Assembly: GCA_017466725.1 (NCBI GenBank)
Contig: JAFTTP010000008.1
Location: 1 to 43,471, forward strand
Origin: Clostridia bacterium
GTDB lineage: Bacteria; Bacillota; Clostridia; Christensenellales; UBA1242
DNA: 43,471 nt
Reading direction: 5' to 3'
Below the pieces are notes generated by a model. That model saw only the letters and a list, made by a program, of their open reading frames with translations. It was not told the DNA's origin and ran no database searches. Each line of letters opens with the position of its first letter. Within the stretch, counting starts at the first letter, position 1. This document shows, one piece after another, positions 5,604 to 14,928 of this stretch. Position numbers and translations under genes: made by a program.

Positions 5604-8225
5604 TTATCTTGGATTTTTTATGTTTGCTTGAGCAGCAGCAAGTCTTGCAATTGGCACTCTGAATGGAGAACATGAAACATAAGTGAGGCCTGCTTTGTGG
5701 CAGAATTCAACAGATGATGGATCTCCACCATGTTCGCCGCAGATTCCAAGCTTGATGTCTGGTCTTGTTTCTTTACCAAGGCGGGCAGCCATTTCTACAA
5801 GTTTGCCTACGCCGTTTTGGTCAAGTCTAGCAAATGGGTCAGATTCAAAAATCTTCTTAGTATAGTAAACGTCAAGGAATTTACCAGCGTCGTCACGAGA
5901 GAATCCATAAGTCATTTGAGTAAGGTCGTTTGTACCAAATGAGAAGAATTCTGCATATTTTGCAACTTCGTCAGCAGTAAGGGCTGCACGAGGGATTTCA
6001 ATCATAGTACCAATTTTGTAAGTGAGGTTTGCACCGTTTGCTTTGATTGTTTCGTCAGCTTTTGCTGCAACAACGTCACGAACATATTTAAATTCTTTCC
6101 AGTCACAAGTAAGTGGAATCATAATTTCAGGAACGATGTTATATCCACATTCCTTGTTTACTGCAATTGCAGCTTCGATAACTGCTTGAGTTTGCATTTC
6201 AGCAATTTCAGGATATGTTACTGCCAAGCGCAGTCCACGGTGACCCATCATAGGGTTGAATTCGTGAAGGTCAGCAATTGTAGATTTAAGTCTTTCAAAA
6301 GTAAGTCCCATTTCTTGTGCAAGAGCTTTGATGTCTGCATCGTCGTGTGGAACAAACTCGTGAAGTGGTGGGTCAAGGAAACGGATTGTAACAGGGTTGC
6401 CTTCCATAGCCTTGTAAATTCCTTTAAAGTCTTCTCTTTGCATTGGAAGAAGTTTTTCAAGAGTCTTCTTTCTTTCTTCAACAGTTGAAGAAACAATCAT
6501 TTCTCTTACCGCAGGAATTCTGTCTGCTTCGAAGAACATATGTTCTGTACGACAAAGACCTACACCTTCTGCACCAAAGTTGAATGCATTTTTAGCATCT
6601 TTTGGATTATCAGCATTTGTACGTACTTTAAGTGCACGATACTTATCAGCCCACTCCATAATAGTAGCAAATTCGCCAGAGATTTTTGCTGGTTCTGTTT
6701 TAATAAGCCCATCATAAACTTTACCAGTAGAGCCGTCAAATGAGATTTCATCCCCTTCAACATATGTCTTTCCGGCAAGTGTGAATGATTTTTCATCTTC
6801 TGCAAATTTGATTGCGCTGCATCCAGCGACACAAGCAGTACCCATACCACGTGCAACAACGGCAGCGTGAGATGTCATACCACCTCTTGCAGTAAGAACG
6901 CCTTGAGAAACAGCCATACCTTCAATATCTTCTGGAGAAGTTTCAAGTCTTACAAGTACAACTTTTTCAGTTGCAGCCATTTCTTTTGCTCTTTCTGCAG
7001 TAAATGCAATTTTACCACAAGCAGCACCTGGAGATGCTGGAAGAGCTTCAGCAATCACAACCCCCTTCTTAAGAGATTCAGCTTCAAATTGTGGGTGAAG
7101 AAGTGCGTCAAGTTGTTTTGGATCAATCATCATGATTGCTTCTTTTTCAGTAATCATGCCTTCTTTAACAAGGTCAACGGCAACCTTAAGTGCAGCTTTT
7201 GCTGTACGCTTTCCGTTTCTTGTTTGCAGCATATAAAGTTTACCATTTTCAATAGTAAATTCCATATCTTGCATATCTTTGTTGTGTTGTTCAAGTTTCT
7301 TTGCAATGTCAGCAAATTGCTTGTAAACTTCTGGGTTTTGTTCAGCCAAGGTAGAGATTGGCAGTGGAGTTCTAATTCCGGCAACAACGTCTTCGCCTTG
7401 TGCGTTCATAAGGTATTCTCCGTAAAGAACATTTTCACCAGTTGCTGGGTTTCTTGAGAATGCAACACCTGTACCAGATGTTTCACCCAGGTTTCCAAAA
7501 ACCATAGATTGAACGTTTACTGCAGTTCCCCATTCATATGGAATGTCGTGCATTCTTCTGTAAACGTTTGCTCTGTCGTTATCCCAAGAACGGAATACGG
7601 CTTTAACAGCTTCGATAAGTTGAACCTTTGGATCTTGTGGGAATTCTTCTCCTTGAGCTTTAAGGTAAAGGTCTTTAAACATTTTTACAATGCCTTTAAG
7701 GTCTTCTGCTGTAAGGTCCTTATCAAATTGAACACCCTTTTCAGCTTTTACCTTATCAAGAATTCTTTCATATTTAGATTTTTCTTGTTGCATAACAACG
7801 TCTGAGAACATTTGAATAAATCTTCTGTATGAGTCGTAAGCAAATCTTGGATTATTTGTAAGACGAGCCATAACTTCAACCACTTCGTCGTTAAGACCAA
7901 GGTTGAGGATTGTGTCCATCATACCAGGCATAGACACCCTTGCACCAGAACGAACTGAAACAAGAAGTGGATTTTGCATATCGCCAAGTTTCTTGCCTGT
8001 CATTGCTTCAAGTTCAGCAAGTTTCTTTTCGATTTGAGCCATAATCTCATCATTAATTTTTCTACCATCAACATAATATTGCGTACAAGCCTCAGTAGTG
8101 ATAGTAAAGCCTTGTGGAACAGGCATACCAAGGTTTGTCATTTCGGCAAGGTTTGCACCTTTACCACCAAAGAGTGCTTTGTTTTTTCCGTCAGACTCTT
8201 TGAAAAGATAAACGTATTGTTTCAT
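5604..8225 (-). CDS. ppdK: Pyruvate, phosphate dikinase
   Basis: PPDK interconverts pyruvate, ATP and phosphate with phosphoenolpyruvate, AMP and pyrophosphate; in anaerobic Firmicutes it serves PPi-linked glycolysis or gluconeogenesis. The 873-residue product has the full domain order: N-terminal ATP-grasp (GGKGANLAEMTNLGMPVPQGF, then SVRSGARVSMPGMMDTILNLG), the central phosphohistidine domain (GGMTSHAAVVARGMG) and the C-terminal PEP/pyruvate barrel (LCRTEHMFF, GFSRDDAGKF, LGICGEHGGDPSS). The length equals the usual ~875. The ATG follows AGGAG, with a promoter at 8253-8281. Confidence 0.98.
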   Translation of the reverse strand: MKQYVYLFKESDGKNKALFGGKGANLAEMTNLGMPVPQGFTITTEACTQYYVDGRKINDEIMAQIEKKLAELEAMTGKKLGDMQNPLLVSVRSGARVSMPGMMDTILNLGLNDEVVEVMARLTNNPRFAYDSYRRFIQMFSDVVMQQEKSKYERILDKVKAEKGVQFDKDLTAEDLKGIVKMFKDLYLKAQGEEFPQDPKVQLIEAVKAVFRSWDNDRANVYRRMHDIPYEWGTAVNVQSMVFGNLGETSGTGVAFSRNPATGENVLYGEYLMNAQGEDVVAGIRTPLPISTLAEQNPEVYKQFADIAKKLEQHNKDMQDMEFTIENGKLYMLQTRNGKRTAKAALKVAVDLVKEGMITEKEAIMMIDPKQLDALLHPQFEAESLKKGVVIAEALPASPGAACGKIAFTAERAKEMAATEKVVLVRLETSPEDIEGMAVSQGVLTARGGMTSHAAVVARGMGTACVAGCSAIKFAEDEKSFTLAGKTYVEGDEISFDGSTGKVYDGLIKTEPAKISGEFATIMEWADKYRALKVRTNADNPKDAKNAFNFGAEGVGLCRTEHMFFEADRIPAVREMIVSSTVEERKKTLEKLLPMQREDFKGIYKAMEGNPVTIRFLDPPLHEFVPHDDADIKALAQEMGLTFERLKSTIADLHEFNPMMGHRGLRLAVTYPEIAEMQTQAVIEAAIAVNKECGYNIVPEIMIPLTCDWKEFKYVRDVVAAKADETIKANGANLTYKIGTMIEIPRAALTADEVAKYAEFFSFGTNDLTQMTYGFSRDDAGKFLDVYYTKKIFESDPFARLDQNGVGKLVEMAARLGKETRPDIKLGICGEHGGDPSSVEFCHKAGLTYVSCSPFRVPIARLAAAQANIKNPR

Positions 8226-8252
8226 ATATTTCTCCTTTTTTCACAATGGTAA

Positions 8253-8281
8253 TTATACTACAACAAAACAAAAAAGCCAAA
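8253..8281 (-). promoter_or_regulatory. ppdK promoter overlapping an upstream terminator
   Basis: TTGGCT (8276-8281), a 17-nt spacer and TATAAT (8253-8258). The -35 box lies inside the stem of the terminator at 8270-8300. Confidence 0.65.
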
Positions 8282-8300
8282 CAAATTTGGCTTTTTTTAA
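8270..8300 (-). terminator. Terminator after the TasA-like gene at 8322
   Basis: AAAAAAGCCAAA pairs with TTTGGCTTTTTTT. It is symmetrical and lies 22 nt past the gene's stop codon. Confidence 0.8.
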
Positions 8301-8321
8301 AAAGTTTTATAATCTTGTTTC

Positions 8322-9374
8322 TTACGCTTCATAAAGCGTTGCTACAGCGCTCATTGGGCCTGTTGTTGTCCCATCAACTGCAATCTGCTGACCATTCATA
8401 TAAAGTGTTTGAGTCAGTTGAGTGCCGTTTGCGTTTGGCGTAAGTTTTACTATAGTAGTATATTCAGCTTGAACTGTGGTAATTACAACAACTTTCTTAT
8501 TTCCTTCACCTTGTTCAACAAAATCTACCGCATTTGTTGCTGAAATATCAAAACTTGCGACTGCTTCAGCCACACTATTTGCTTGTTCTGCCGGATAAGC
8601 ATAAGCTTTACCCTCTGCTTTATTAAAGTATAACACTTGATAATATGGGCTCGCATCACTGATAGGTGGCACAACATAAAGCGCTTTATCCTTTACTTCT
8701 GCCGTTTCATTGCCAGTATGATAATACAAATTAAGTAAGAATTGTCCTTCAAGTTCTGCTTTCGCATTTTTATCGTCCACGTTTGCAACAATTTTGATAA
8801 TTTGCACTTCGCCCGCACCAATTGTTTGAGCCGTTGATGTAAACTGTTCATCCCCTACCAATGAAGCAGAAGATGTCAAATTAAATGTATCTGTTTGATG
8901 ATACAAATAGCTGATTTCAAAGTTGCTATTTTGTGCATAAACTGGGTTGAGTTCAACTCCGATTTCTCCCTCACCAAGTAAGCTGTGGATAGTGAAATAA
9001 AATTCTATGGTTGGATGTTGTGGATTAATTGTAAAATCTCCAATATAAACTGCTTTTTGAGCAGTTGTGTCTGCAGCATTAAAAACAATGTAACCTTGTT
9101 CATTTGTCACTTTATTGCCTTGCACATCATTATGTGCAATTTGCGCGCCATCTTCATTCTTGTCCCCATCTAAATCTTGAGTAGGTACATAGCTTTCTGT
9201 CCTTACTTCAACAGCAACATTTTCACCTACATTATAATTAACCTTAAACCCTGCATTGATTGTTTGGCTTGTTGCTGCCCATACGCCAACAACGGCGCCA
9301 ATTACAAGCACAAATGCACAACATAGACCAATTATGGTTGCTTGAAATTTTCTTGTAGATTGATTTTTGTTCAT
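8322..9374 (-). CDS. Secreted TasA/camelysin-like surface protein
   Basis: 350 residues. The N-terminus has basic residues, a long hydrophobic segment and then VVGVWAATSQTINAGFKVNY, the pattern of short-signal-peptide surface proteins cleaved by SipW-like peptidases, many of which (TasA, camelysin) form fibres or surface layers. The rest is beta-rich with no catalytic motif, including a segment on TIEFYFTIHSLLGEGEIGVE. A second protein at 39128 has the same N-terminal plan. The ATG at 9374 follows GGAGG by 5 nt; longer in-frame starts lie within the promoter region. It is a single-gene transcript with its own promoter and terminator. Function is inferred from architecture only. Confidence 0.65.
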   Translation of the reverse strand: MNKNQSTRKFQATIIGLCCAFVLVIGAVVGVWAATSQTINAGFKVNYNVGENVAVEVRTESYVPTQDLDGDKNEDGAQIAHNDVQGNKVTNEQGYIVFNAADTTAQKAVYIGDFTINPQHPTIEFYFTIHSLLGEGEIGVELNPVYAQNSNFEISYLYHQTDTFNLTSSASLVGDEQFTSTAQTIGAGEVQIIKIVANVDDKNAKAELEGQFLLNLYYHTGNETAEVKDKALYVVPPISDASPYYQVLYFNKAEGKAYAYPAEQANSVAEAVASFDISATNAVDFVEQGEGNKKVVVITTVQAEYTTIVKLTPNANGTQLTQTLYMNGQQIAVDGTTTGPMSAVATLYEA

Positions 9375-9402
9375 AATTCCTCCATTTGTATTTTTCTCTT
9401 TG

Positions 9403-9431
9403 ATTATATCACCTAATTCAATTAAGGTCAA
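9403..9431 (-). promoter_or_regulatory. Promoter of the TasA-like gene
   Basis: TTGACC (9426-9431), a 17-nt spacer and TATAAT (9403-9408). Confidence 0.8.
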
Positions 9432-9475
9432 ACAATTTGACTTTTTGTTTAGCAAAAAAAGACTAAAACTTTTAA

Positions 9476-9509
9476 TAAAAAATATCCAAATAACATTGGA
9501 TACTTTTTT
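9476..9509 (-). terminator. Terminator after gltX
   Basis: On the minus strand ATCCAA and TTGGAT form a stem with a short loop, followed by TATTTTTT. It ends the dnaB-gltX transcript. Confidence 0.75.
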
Positions 9510-9514
9510 GCATT

Positions 9515-11143
9515 TTATTTGTTTAATCTTGCCTTTACTTCTTCATCGCCTAAAATTTGCATAATTGTAAACAGCGTTGGACTGTTTTTCTGGCCGGTAA
9601 TTGCAAGGCGAATAAATTCGCACGCTTTGGCAACATTGCCTTTGTAATTTTCAGGGTTTGCCTTGTAAAGTTTATTATCTGTTGCATAGCCCAAACTTCC
9701 TGCCAAGGTCTTTACATTTTCAAACCATTCTTCGTTTGTTGATGCCTCTTTATAATTTTCAGCATATGCAGTCAAAAATTCTTTTGCATTTGCTTTATCG
9801 GCGTCTTCAAACTCAACTTGAGGTCTTTCAAATATATACTTAAAGTAGTCTTTCATCATTTCATAGTTGTAAATGTCTTTTCTTGGTTTTGCTGCGCCAT
9901 CTCTATCCATAGCACAAAGCGCAATATACTTATTAGGTTCTGCCGCCAAGGCCGTGGCTAAGCCGCTGTCGTATTCTTTTGCCCATGCAAGCCAGTTGTT
10001 GTACAACTCTTGCCCGCTTTGCTTTGCAACAATATTTTTTGAAATATCATTAAACTTAACAATATCAAACAGTGGCGCAACTGCGGTAATTTCTGTTGGT
10101 TTAAATTTGAATTCGCTCCAATGCAAATCTGGGTTGTTTTTACGCCATATTTCAAAGCCAGAGTTTATCATGTTAAGCAAATATTCTAAGATTGTTTCTT
10201 TTGGATAGCCTTGTTCTATATAATATGTCATATTTGCTTCAGGGTCATATCTTTTTGAGATTTTTCTTCTGTTGCCTTCCTCGCCAATTTTGCAAATAAG
10301 TGGATTATGACAATACTGTACAAGCGGAAAACCAAGCGCCTCAAAAATTTCAATATGCGCTGGGGTTGATGCAATATACTCTTCGCCTCTTACCACCAAA
10401 GTTGTGCCCATCAAAGTGTCATCCACAGCATGAGCAAATGGATAAGGTGGGATGCCGTCGCTTTTAAGAAGAATTACATCTTTTGCATTTGCTTTAGCCT
10501 CAATATCGCCTTTGATAAGGTCGTTGAAAACAATACGCTCATCACCCTTGTTTTTAGTCCTTAGTCTTATAGCAAAACTATCGCCATTATCAATATGTGC
10601 TTTAACCTCTTCATACGAAAGGTCTCTGCAAGGGTCATACTCACAGGCGTCGTTTTCAAGCCACTTTGTTTCGCGTTGTTTTAAAACGTCTTCTTTGCCT
10701 TCAGTCTTTTTGCAGAAACATGGGAATGCCTTGCCCTCTGCAACAAGTTTTTTTGCAAACACCTGATAAAGTTGACCTCTTTGGCTTTGTACGTAAGGGC
10801 CATAATCACCTACATCTTTGCCATCTGGCGTTTGATATTCATCATATTTAATTCCATAATAAGAAAGGGCGTCAAACAAAATTTGTTTAGCCTCTTTTTT
10901 CTCACGTTTTTTATCAGTATCTTCAAACCTTAAAAAGTAAATTCCGTTTGAGTTTTTTGCTAAATTATAACTGATAAACGCTTGGAAAAAGTTTCCTATG
11001 TGGACAAATCCTGTAGGCGACGGTGCAAATCTTGTTACAATTTGCCCATCTTGCACATTTCTTTTTGGATATTTTGCAAACACTTCTTCCGCGCTCATGT
11101 GGATATGTGGAAAAAGTAAATCTGCTATTTTTTGATTTTTCAT
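9515..11143 (-). CDS. gltX: Glutamate--tRNA ligase
   Basis: A class I aminoacyl-tRNA synthetase that charges tRNA-Glu. The Rossmann entry motif is RFAPSPTGFVHIGNFFQAF (HIGN in place of HIGH), and the second signature is RRKISKRYDP (KISKR in place of KMSKS). It also has FLRFEDTDKKREKKEA and a C-terminal helical anticodon-binding part. At 542 residues it is longer than the ~485 usual in Firmicutes and matches the longer clostridial type by memory. AAAGGA precedes the ATG. It is the last gene of the leftward operon and lies 13 nt after the disrupted surface-protein gene. Confidence 0.95.
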   Translation of the reverse strand: MKNQKIADLLFPHIHMSAEEVFAKYPKRNVQDGQIVTRFAPSPTGFVHIGNFFQAFISYNLAKNSNGIYFLRFEDTDKKREKKEAKQILFDALSYYGIKYDEYQTPDGKDVGDYGPYVQSQRGQLYQVFAKKLVAEGKAFPCFCKKTEGKEDVLKQRETKWLENDACEYDPCRDLSYEEVKAHIDNGDSFAIRLRTKNKGDERIVFNDLIKGDIEAKANAKDVILLKSDGIPPYPFAHAVDDTLMGTTLVVRGEEYIASTPAHIEIFEALGFPLVQYCHNPLICKIGEEGNRRKISKRYDPEANMTYYIEQGYPKETILEYLLNMINSGFEIWRKNNPDLHWSEFKFKPTEITAVAPLFDIVKFNDISKNIVAKQSGQELYNNWLAWAKEYDSGLATALAAEPNKYIALCAMDRDGAAKPRKDIYNYEMMKDYFKYIFERPQVEFEDADKANAKEFLTAYAENYKEASTNEEWFENVKTLAGSLGYATDNKLYKANPENYKGNVAKACEFIRLAITGQKNSPTLFTIMQILGDEEVKARLNK

Positions 11144-11156
11144 TTTTTATTTCCTT

Positions 11157-12147
11157 TTATGCAAATATATTATTTGCCGCAAATTTGCATACCTTCCCTA
11201 TGCAGCTGATATTTGTGAAATATGATGTCATAAAATAATATCTTTCAATCTGCTTATAGTAAGCCCTTGCAAGTGGTGAAACTTTTTCATATGCAGTTAT
11301 ATCTGCATCATACAATTTAACATAATCATAATATGAAAAATGTTTAAATGCATTTTTTACAAGCGCTCTCTCGCCGGCAAGCGCATCAAAATACTCTTTA
11401 ACTTGCTTGATTTCTTCCGCACTTTTTTGCGTGCTGATGGTTTTTGCTTGAAGTGCCAACACGCCTGAAGGAATGCTGTTTAATGATGCTTTGCTGTTTA
11501 CCATAATGAAATTGTGATAGTCACAGAAAATTTCTAAAATTCTGCTGTCAACATAAAATTCAAAAGCCTCTTGAGCCACCTCATCGCTACCAACGCTATG
11601 GTCAAATTTAACCTTATTTGATAGGTAGGCAGAAAGTTCCAACGCGCATGCATAAGCCTTGCCAGAAAAACGAGTAGCCTCATCTGCATAGTTTGCAACA
11701 AACCCGTTGTAAATTGTCATGTTTTCGTAAACTTCAAGTTGAACAACGCCTTGATATTCAGTTTTTAACGCTTTATATCCTTGGCTTAACTCCTTAAGAG
11801 AACGCTCTAGCTTACTTACATTCGCACTCTTTGTATAACCTTGCGCAAGCGGATAATATTGCTCTATATAATTAAGTGCAACAGCAATCAGCTCATCTTG
11901 CCAGCCATAGTCAACAGTTGTATAATCATCTGTTTTTTTATTAAATTTATCAAGCATAAACTTAGAAGTAATTTCATTTTGTGTTTTTTTCTACAAATGG
12001 TCCGTCATCTTCCAACATTAATTCGATTTGCTGTTGAAACATATTAAAAACTTTTTCACCGCTTTTTGCATTGCCGCACGCAACAAAGCTTAATCCTCCA
12101 ACAATAGCGAAGACCAAAACGAAAAGTATTGATAACACTTTTTTCAT
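11157..12147 (-). pseudogene. Lipoprotein gene broken by a one-base frameshift in an A7 run
   Basis: The 5' piece starts at 12147 with MKKVLSILFVLVFAIVGGLS and the lipobox FVAC, and stops at 11974. The 3' piece (from 11957 to 11157) has no lipobox or ribosome site of its own. Removing one A from the run of seven at 11984-11990 gives one frame of about 330 residues reading ...PFVEKTQNEITSKFMLDKFNKK. The restored protein is a paralogue of the upstream gene: both share an NY(I/M)...YYPLA region followed by an alanine/lysine-rich helical segment. Either the gene is inactive, it is phase-variable or slippage-dependent, or the base is a sequencing error. The start is set by GGGAGG upstream of 12147, one base after the preceding stop. 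Confidence 0.75.
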
Positions 12148-12148
12148 A

Positions 12149-13126
12149 TTACAGCCCTCCCAACACAAAGGATTTAACTTTATTTAAACTTGTAAGCGCA
12201 TCGCTATCATCAGCGGTAACCTCTTCGTTTGTATAAGTTGAAGTAATTGACAAACTTGAATAAGCAAGTTGTCTTAAAACATTTTCAAAATTCTTTTCGT
12301 TAAATTTTGAATAGAACGCATTTAAGTATTCACAGTCGTCTTTTGACGAAAGTATATAATTTTGAATGAAAGTTCTGTCTTTAGGTGCAATATATTTATT
12401 CACAAAACGTGAAAATGCTGTAACTTGCACAGTAATGTTGCCTAGTGAATAATCCGCCTCTTTATTTCCCTTAACATCTTCTTCAACAAGCTTTGTGAAA
12501 GATTCTGTCAGCACCGTCATATAATCATCCACAGTGGAAAGTACAAGTTTTGACGCATTGTTGACCGACATTGAATTGCCCAAACATTTGTGATACATTT
12601 TATTTAAAGACTTAAACATGGTTTTATAAGCCTTCACCTGTTCAACAAATGCGCTGCGATAGTCAATCCATGCATTTTGCAAATATGTTTGCCCATCAAA
12701 TGAGTCTTTTTCTACTTTGTTTAAAATATCTATTAATTGCTTTTGAGCTTTTCTAATTTTGCCTATTGCTCCATTGATTGAAGGGGCATAAGCACCTGTT
12801 TTGTTGGCAAGAGGGTAATATTCGTTATAATAATCCGCCACCTCGTCCATGGCATAGTTAAGCATTGAAATAAGCTGCATTTCGTTTGAATAATAATCTA
12901 CGCCTGCATCGTCATCAATTTTGTCTACAAATGTTTCATAGTCCGCTTTTATATCTTGATTGTCAGCCATTGTAATTGAAGAAATATCGTTTAAGTTTTG
13001 TTTTGAAGTTCTTCCTTTTGGCAAAAACAGAACAAGGCTGACGGTAAGGACAACCGCAGCAACAAGCCCCACCAGTATAATAAGTTTTTTCTTGTCTTTC
13101 TTTTTAGTTTTCTTTTCTTCTGCCAT
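12149..13126 (-). CDS. Membrane-anchored helical protein, paralogue of the downstream lipoprotein
   Basis: 325 residues. A lysine-rich cytoplasmic start (KKTKKKDKKK) precedes one membrane segment (LIILVGLVAAVVLTVSLVLF, ~15-34); the rest is predicted outside the cell and mostly helical. The segment SMLNYAMDEVADYYNEYYPL with the following GKIRKAQKQLIDIL aligns with the downstream lipoprotein. I recognise no enzyme family. The ribosome site GGGGG lies within the dnaB stop region, so translation is probably coupled to dnaB. Placement between dnaB and gltX looks like operon convenience rather than a clue to function. Confidence 0.75.
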   Translation of the reverse strand: MAEEKKTKKKDKKKLIILVGLVAAVVLTVSLVLFLPKGRTSKQNLNDISSITMADNQDIKADYETFVDKIDDDAGVDYYSNEMQLISMLNYAMDEVADYYNEYYPLANKTGAYAPSINGAIGKIRKAQKQLIDILNKVEKDSFDGQTYLQNAWIDYRSAFVEQVKAYKTMFKSLNKMYHKCLGNSMSVNNASKLVLSTVDDYMTVLTESFTKLVEEDVKGNKEADYSLGNITVQVTAFSRFVNKYIAPKDRTFIQNYILSSKDDCEYLNAFYSKFNEKNFENVLRQLAYSSLSITSTYTNEEVTADDSDALTSLNKVKSFVLGGL

Positions 13127-13134
13127 ACATCCCC

Positions 13135-14568
13135 CTAGTCATCAAAAACATCATCGTCAAAGTTTTCAAGAGGTGTTTCTTCAATCTTATCAGCCTCAAT
13201 GTGTTCTCTTTTTGGTATAAATGTTTTTTCGCCAAGATTAACAAATGTTGTATATTCGCCAATCCATCTAAGTTTTACCGTGCCAGTGCTACCATTTCTG
13301 TGTTTTGCAACAATAAGTTCAACAGTGCCAGGCTCATCTTCTTGAGGTACGTCATTATATTTTTCTGGGTTGTAAAGGAAAAGCACAATATCAGCGTCTT
13401 GCTCAATCGCACCAGAATCTCTAAGGTCGGAAAGAACAGGTCTGTGGTCTGGGCGAGAAGATTTTTCAACGTCACGCGACAACTGTGAAAGTGCAATGAT
13501 TGGCACATTCAATTCTTTGGCTGCAATTTTTAAATTTCTTGAAATGTCACTGACTTCGTTTTGTCTGCCTTGGTCTTTTTTATTGCTGCCAGAATTCATC
13601 AGTTGAAGATAGTCAATCATTACAAGGTCAAGACCTTTGCTTGTTTTAAGTCGTCTGCATTTTGCCAAAACGTCTGCTGGGGTTGTCATGGCAGAATCGT
13701 CAACGTAAAGCCCGCTTGTTTCAAGTTTTTTGGTTGCCTGCCAAATGCGTTTCCACTCTTCAGCGTCCATCGTACCATTAAGTGCCTTTGCCATGCTTAC
13801 TTTGGCAAGCGAGCATATCGCCCTTTGCATAAGTTGATCACGCCCCATTTCAAGTGAGAAGATAGCACAATTTTTGCCCTGTTCAACAGCGGCATTTACC
13901 ACCATATTCATTGAAAAAGATGTTTTACCAACACCTGGGCGGGCAGCAAGCAAAATAAGGTCGCTATTTTGCAAACCATTTGTAATTTTATCAAAATCTC
14001 TAAATCCGGTAGGGATACCCTTTAAAGAGGTTGGGTCTTTTGCAATTTTATCAAATTTGTCAATAACTCTGCTGATTGCACCGCCAGCAACACCCACTTG
14101 CTCAAGAGCGCTTGCGCCTTGCTTTTCAGCAACATCAAAAACCTCTTTCTCGGCAAACTGAATGCTTTGTTCTTTATCCTCGCTTTCATAAGCGTTTTCA
14201 ATGATTTTTTGCCCAGAGTGAATAAGTTTGCGTCTAATCGAGTCTGATTTAACAATATTGCAGTAGTATGTAAAGTTTGCCGCACTTGGCACAACATTTG
14301 TAAGCGTTGTAATGTATTCAATGCCGCCTACCTTATCAAGCAATTTTTCTTTATCAAGTTGATCTGTCAGGGTGATAAAATCTACCGGAGTAGACTTTTG
14401 GTAAATACGCAGCATTGTTGCATAAATTTCTTTATGCGAAGATGAGTAAAAATCATCTTCTTTCATAAGCGCCAAAATATCAGTCTGCGCTTGCAAGTCA
14501 ATCAATATACAGCCAAGCACAGCCTGTTCTGCTTCAATATTGTGAGGCATAATTTTATATTCAGCCAT
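13135..14568 (-). CDS. dnaB: Replicative DNA helicase
   Basis: DnaB is the hexameric 5'-3' helicase at the replication fork (DnaC in Bacillus naming). The N-terminal domain (MPHNIEAEQAVLGCILID) binds primase; the RecA-like C-terminal domain has Walker A ARPGVGKTSF, Walker B LVMIDYLQLM, the loop LSQLSRDVEKSSRPDHRPVLSDLRDSGAIEQDAD, and VELIVAKHRNGSTG. The length is normal (477 from ATG). The ATG at 14568 is preferred because AGGAGG lies 7 nt upstream; the in-frame TTG at 14574 would leave 1 nt. It follows a small membrane-protein gene by 11 nt. Confidence 0.97.
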   Translation of the reverse strand: MAEYKIMPHNIEAEQAVLGCILIDLQAQTDILALMKEDDFYSSSHKEIYATMLRIYQKSTPVDFITLTDQLDKEKLLDKVGGIEYITTLTNVVPSAANFTYYCNIVKSDSIRRKLIHSGQKIIENAYESEDKEQSIQFAEKEVFDVAEKQGASALEQVGVAGGAISRVIDKFDKIAKDPTSLKGIPTGFRDFDKITNGLQNSDLILLAARPGVGKTSFSMNMVVNAAVEQGKNCAIFSLEMGRDQLMQRAICSLAKVSMAKALNGTMDAEEWKRIWQATKKLETSGLYVDDSAMTTPADVLAKCRRLKTSKGLDLVMIDYLQLMNSGSNKKDQGRQNEVSDISRNLKIAAKELNVPIIALSQLSRDVEKSSRPDHRPVLSDLRDSGAIEQDADIVLFLYNPEKYNDVPQEDEPGTVELIVAKHRNGSTGTVKLRWIGEYTTFVNLGEKTFIPKREHIEADKIEETPLENFDDDVFDD

Positions 14569-14579
14569 TTTCAAACCTC

Positions 14580-14849
14580 CTAATTTCTACTAAATGGGTC
14601 TTTCTTACCCGACCGCTCAAGTTTCTCTTTCTTTCGTTTATCAAGTTTGGAGCAAATCCATACATACAGTAAGTACAGCGCCGTTGTGATTACAATAATG
14701 ATAAACCCGCAAAGGACATCACTTATAGGTGTATATGCATATAGCACAAATGCTATAAATGCGTCAATCAGCAACACCCCTACCAAAAACCATCCAATGC
14801 GTTTATATGACTTTTTTAAATCTCTACTTTCATTTGGTTTTAAAAGCAT
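14580..14849 (-). CDS. Small two-span membrane protein upstream of dnaB
   Basis: 89 residues with two hydrophobic segments (roughly 19-40 and 47-68) and basic ends (KKSYKR and KLDKRKKEKLERSGKK). No family recognised. AGGAGG lies 5 nt before the ATG, so the gene is clearly translated. It appears to be the first gene of the leftward dnaB-gltX operon; in some Firmicutes small membrane proteins also sit next to dnaB, but I cannot name this one. Confidence 0.75.
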   Translation of the reverse strand: MLLKPNESRDLKKSYKRIGWFLVGVLLIDAFIAFVLYAYTPISDVLCGFIIIVITTALYLLYVWICSKLDKRKKEKLERSGKKDPFSRN

Positions 14850-14928
14850 ACGTCCTCCTTGTTAATCTATAATTCTTGTAATCTTTTACGGCATTAATTT
14901 TTCTTGCAAGCAATGCAAGGTTTATTTG

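Noticed and set aside
6867..7457. 196-codon plus-strand frame inside ppdK
   Set aside because: Antisense shadow of a strongly conserved gene, rich in Cys/Phe/Ser as expected from reverse reading.
14569..14574. TTG start at 14574 for dnaB
   Set aside because: It would leave one base between the ribosome site and the start; the ATG at 14568 has ideal spacing.
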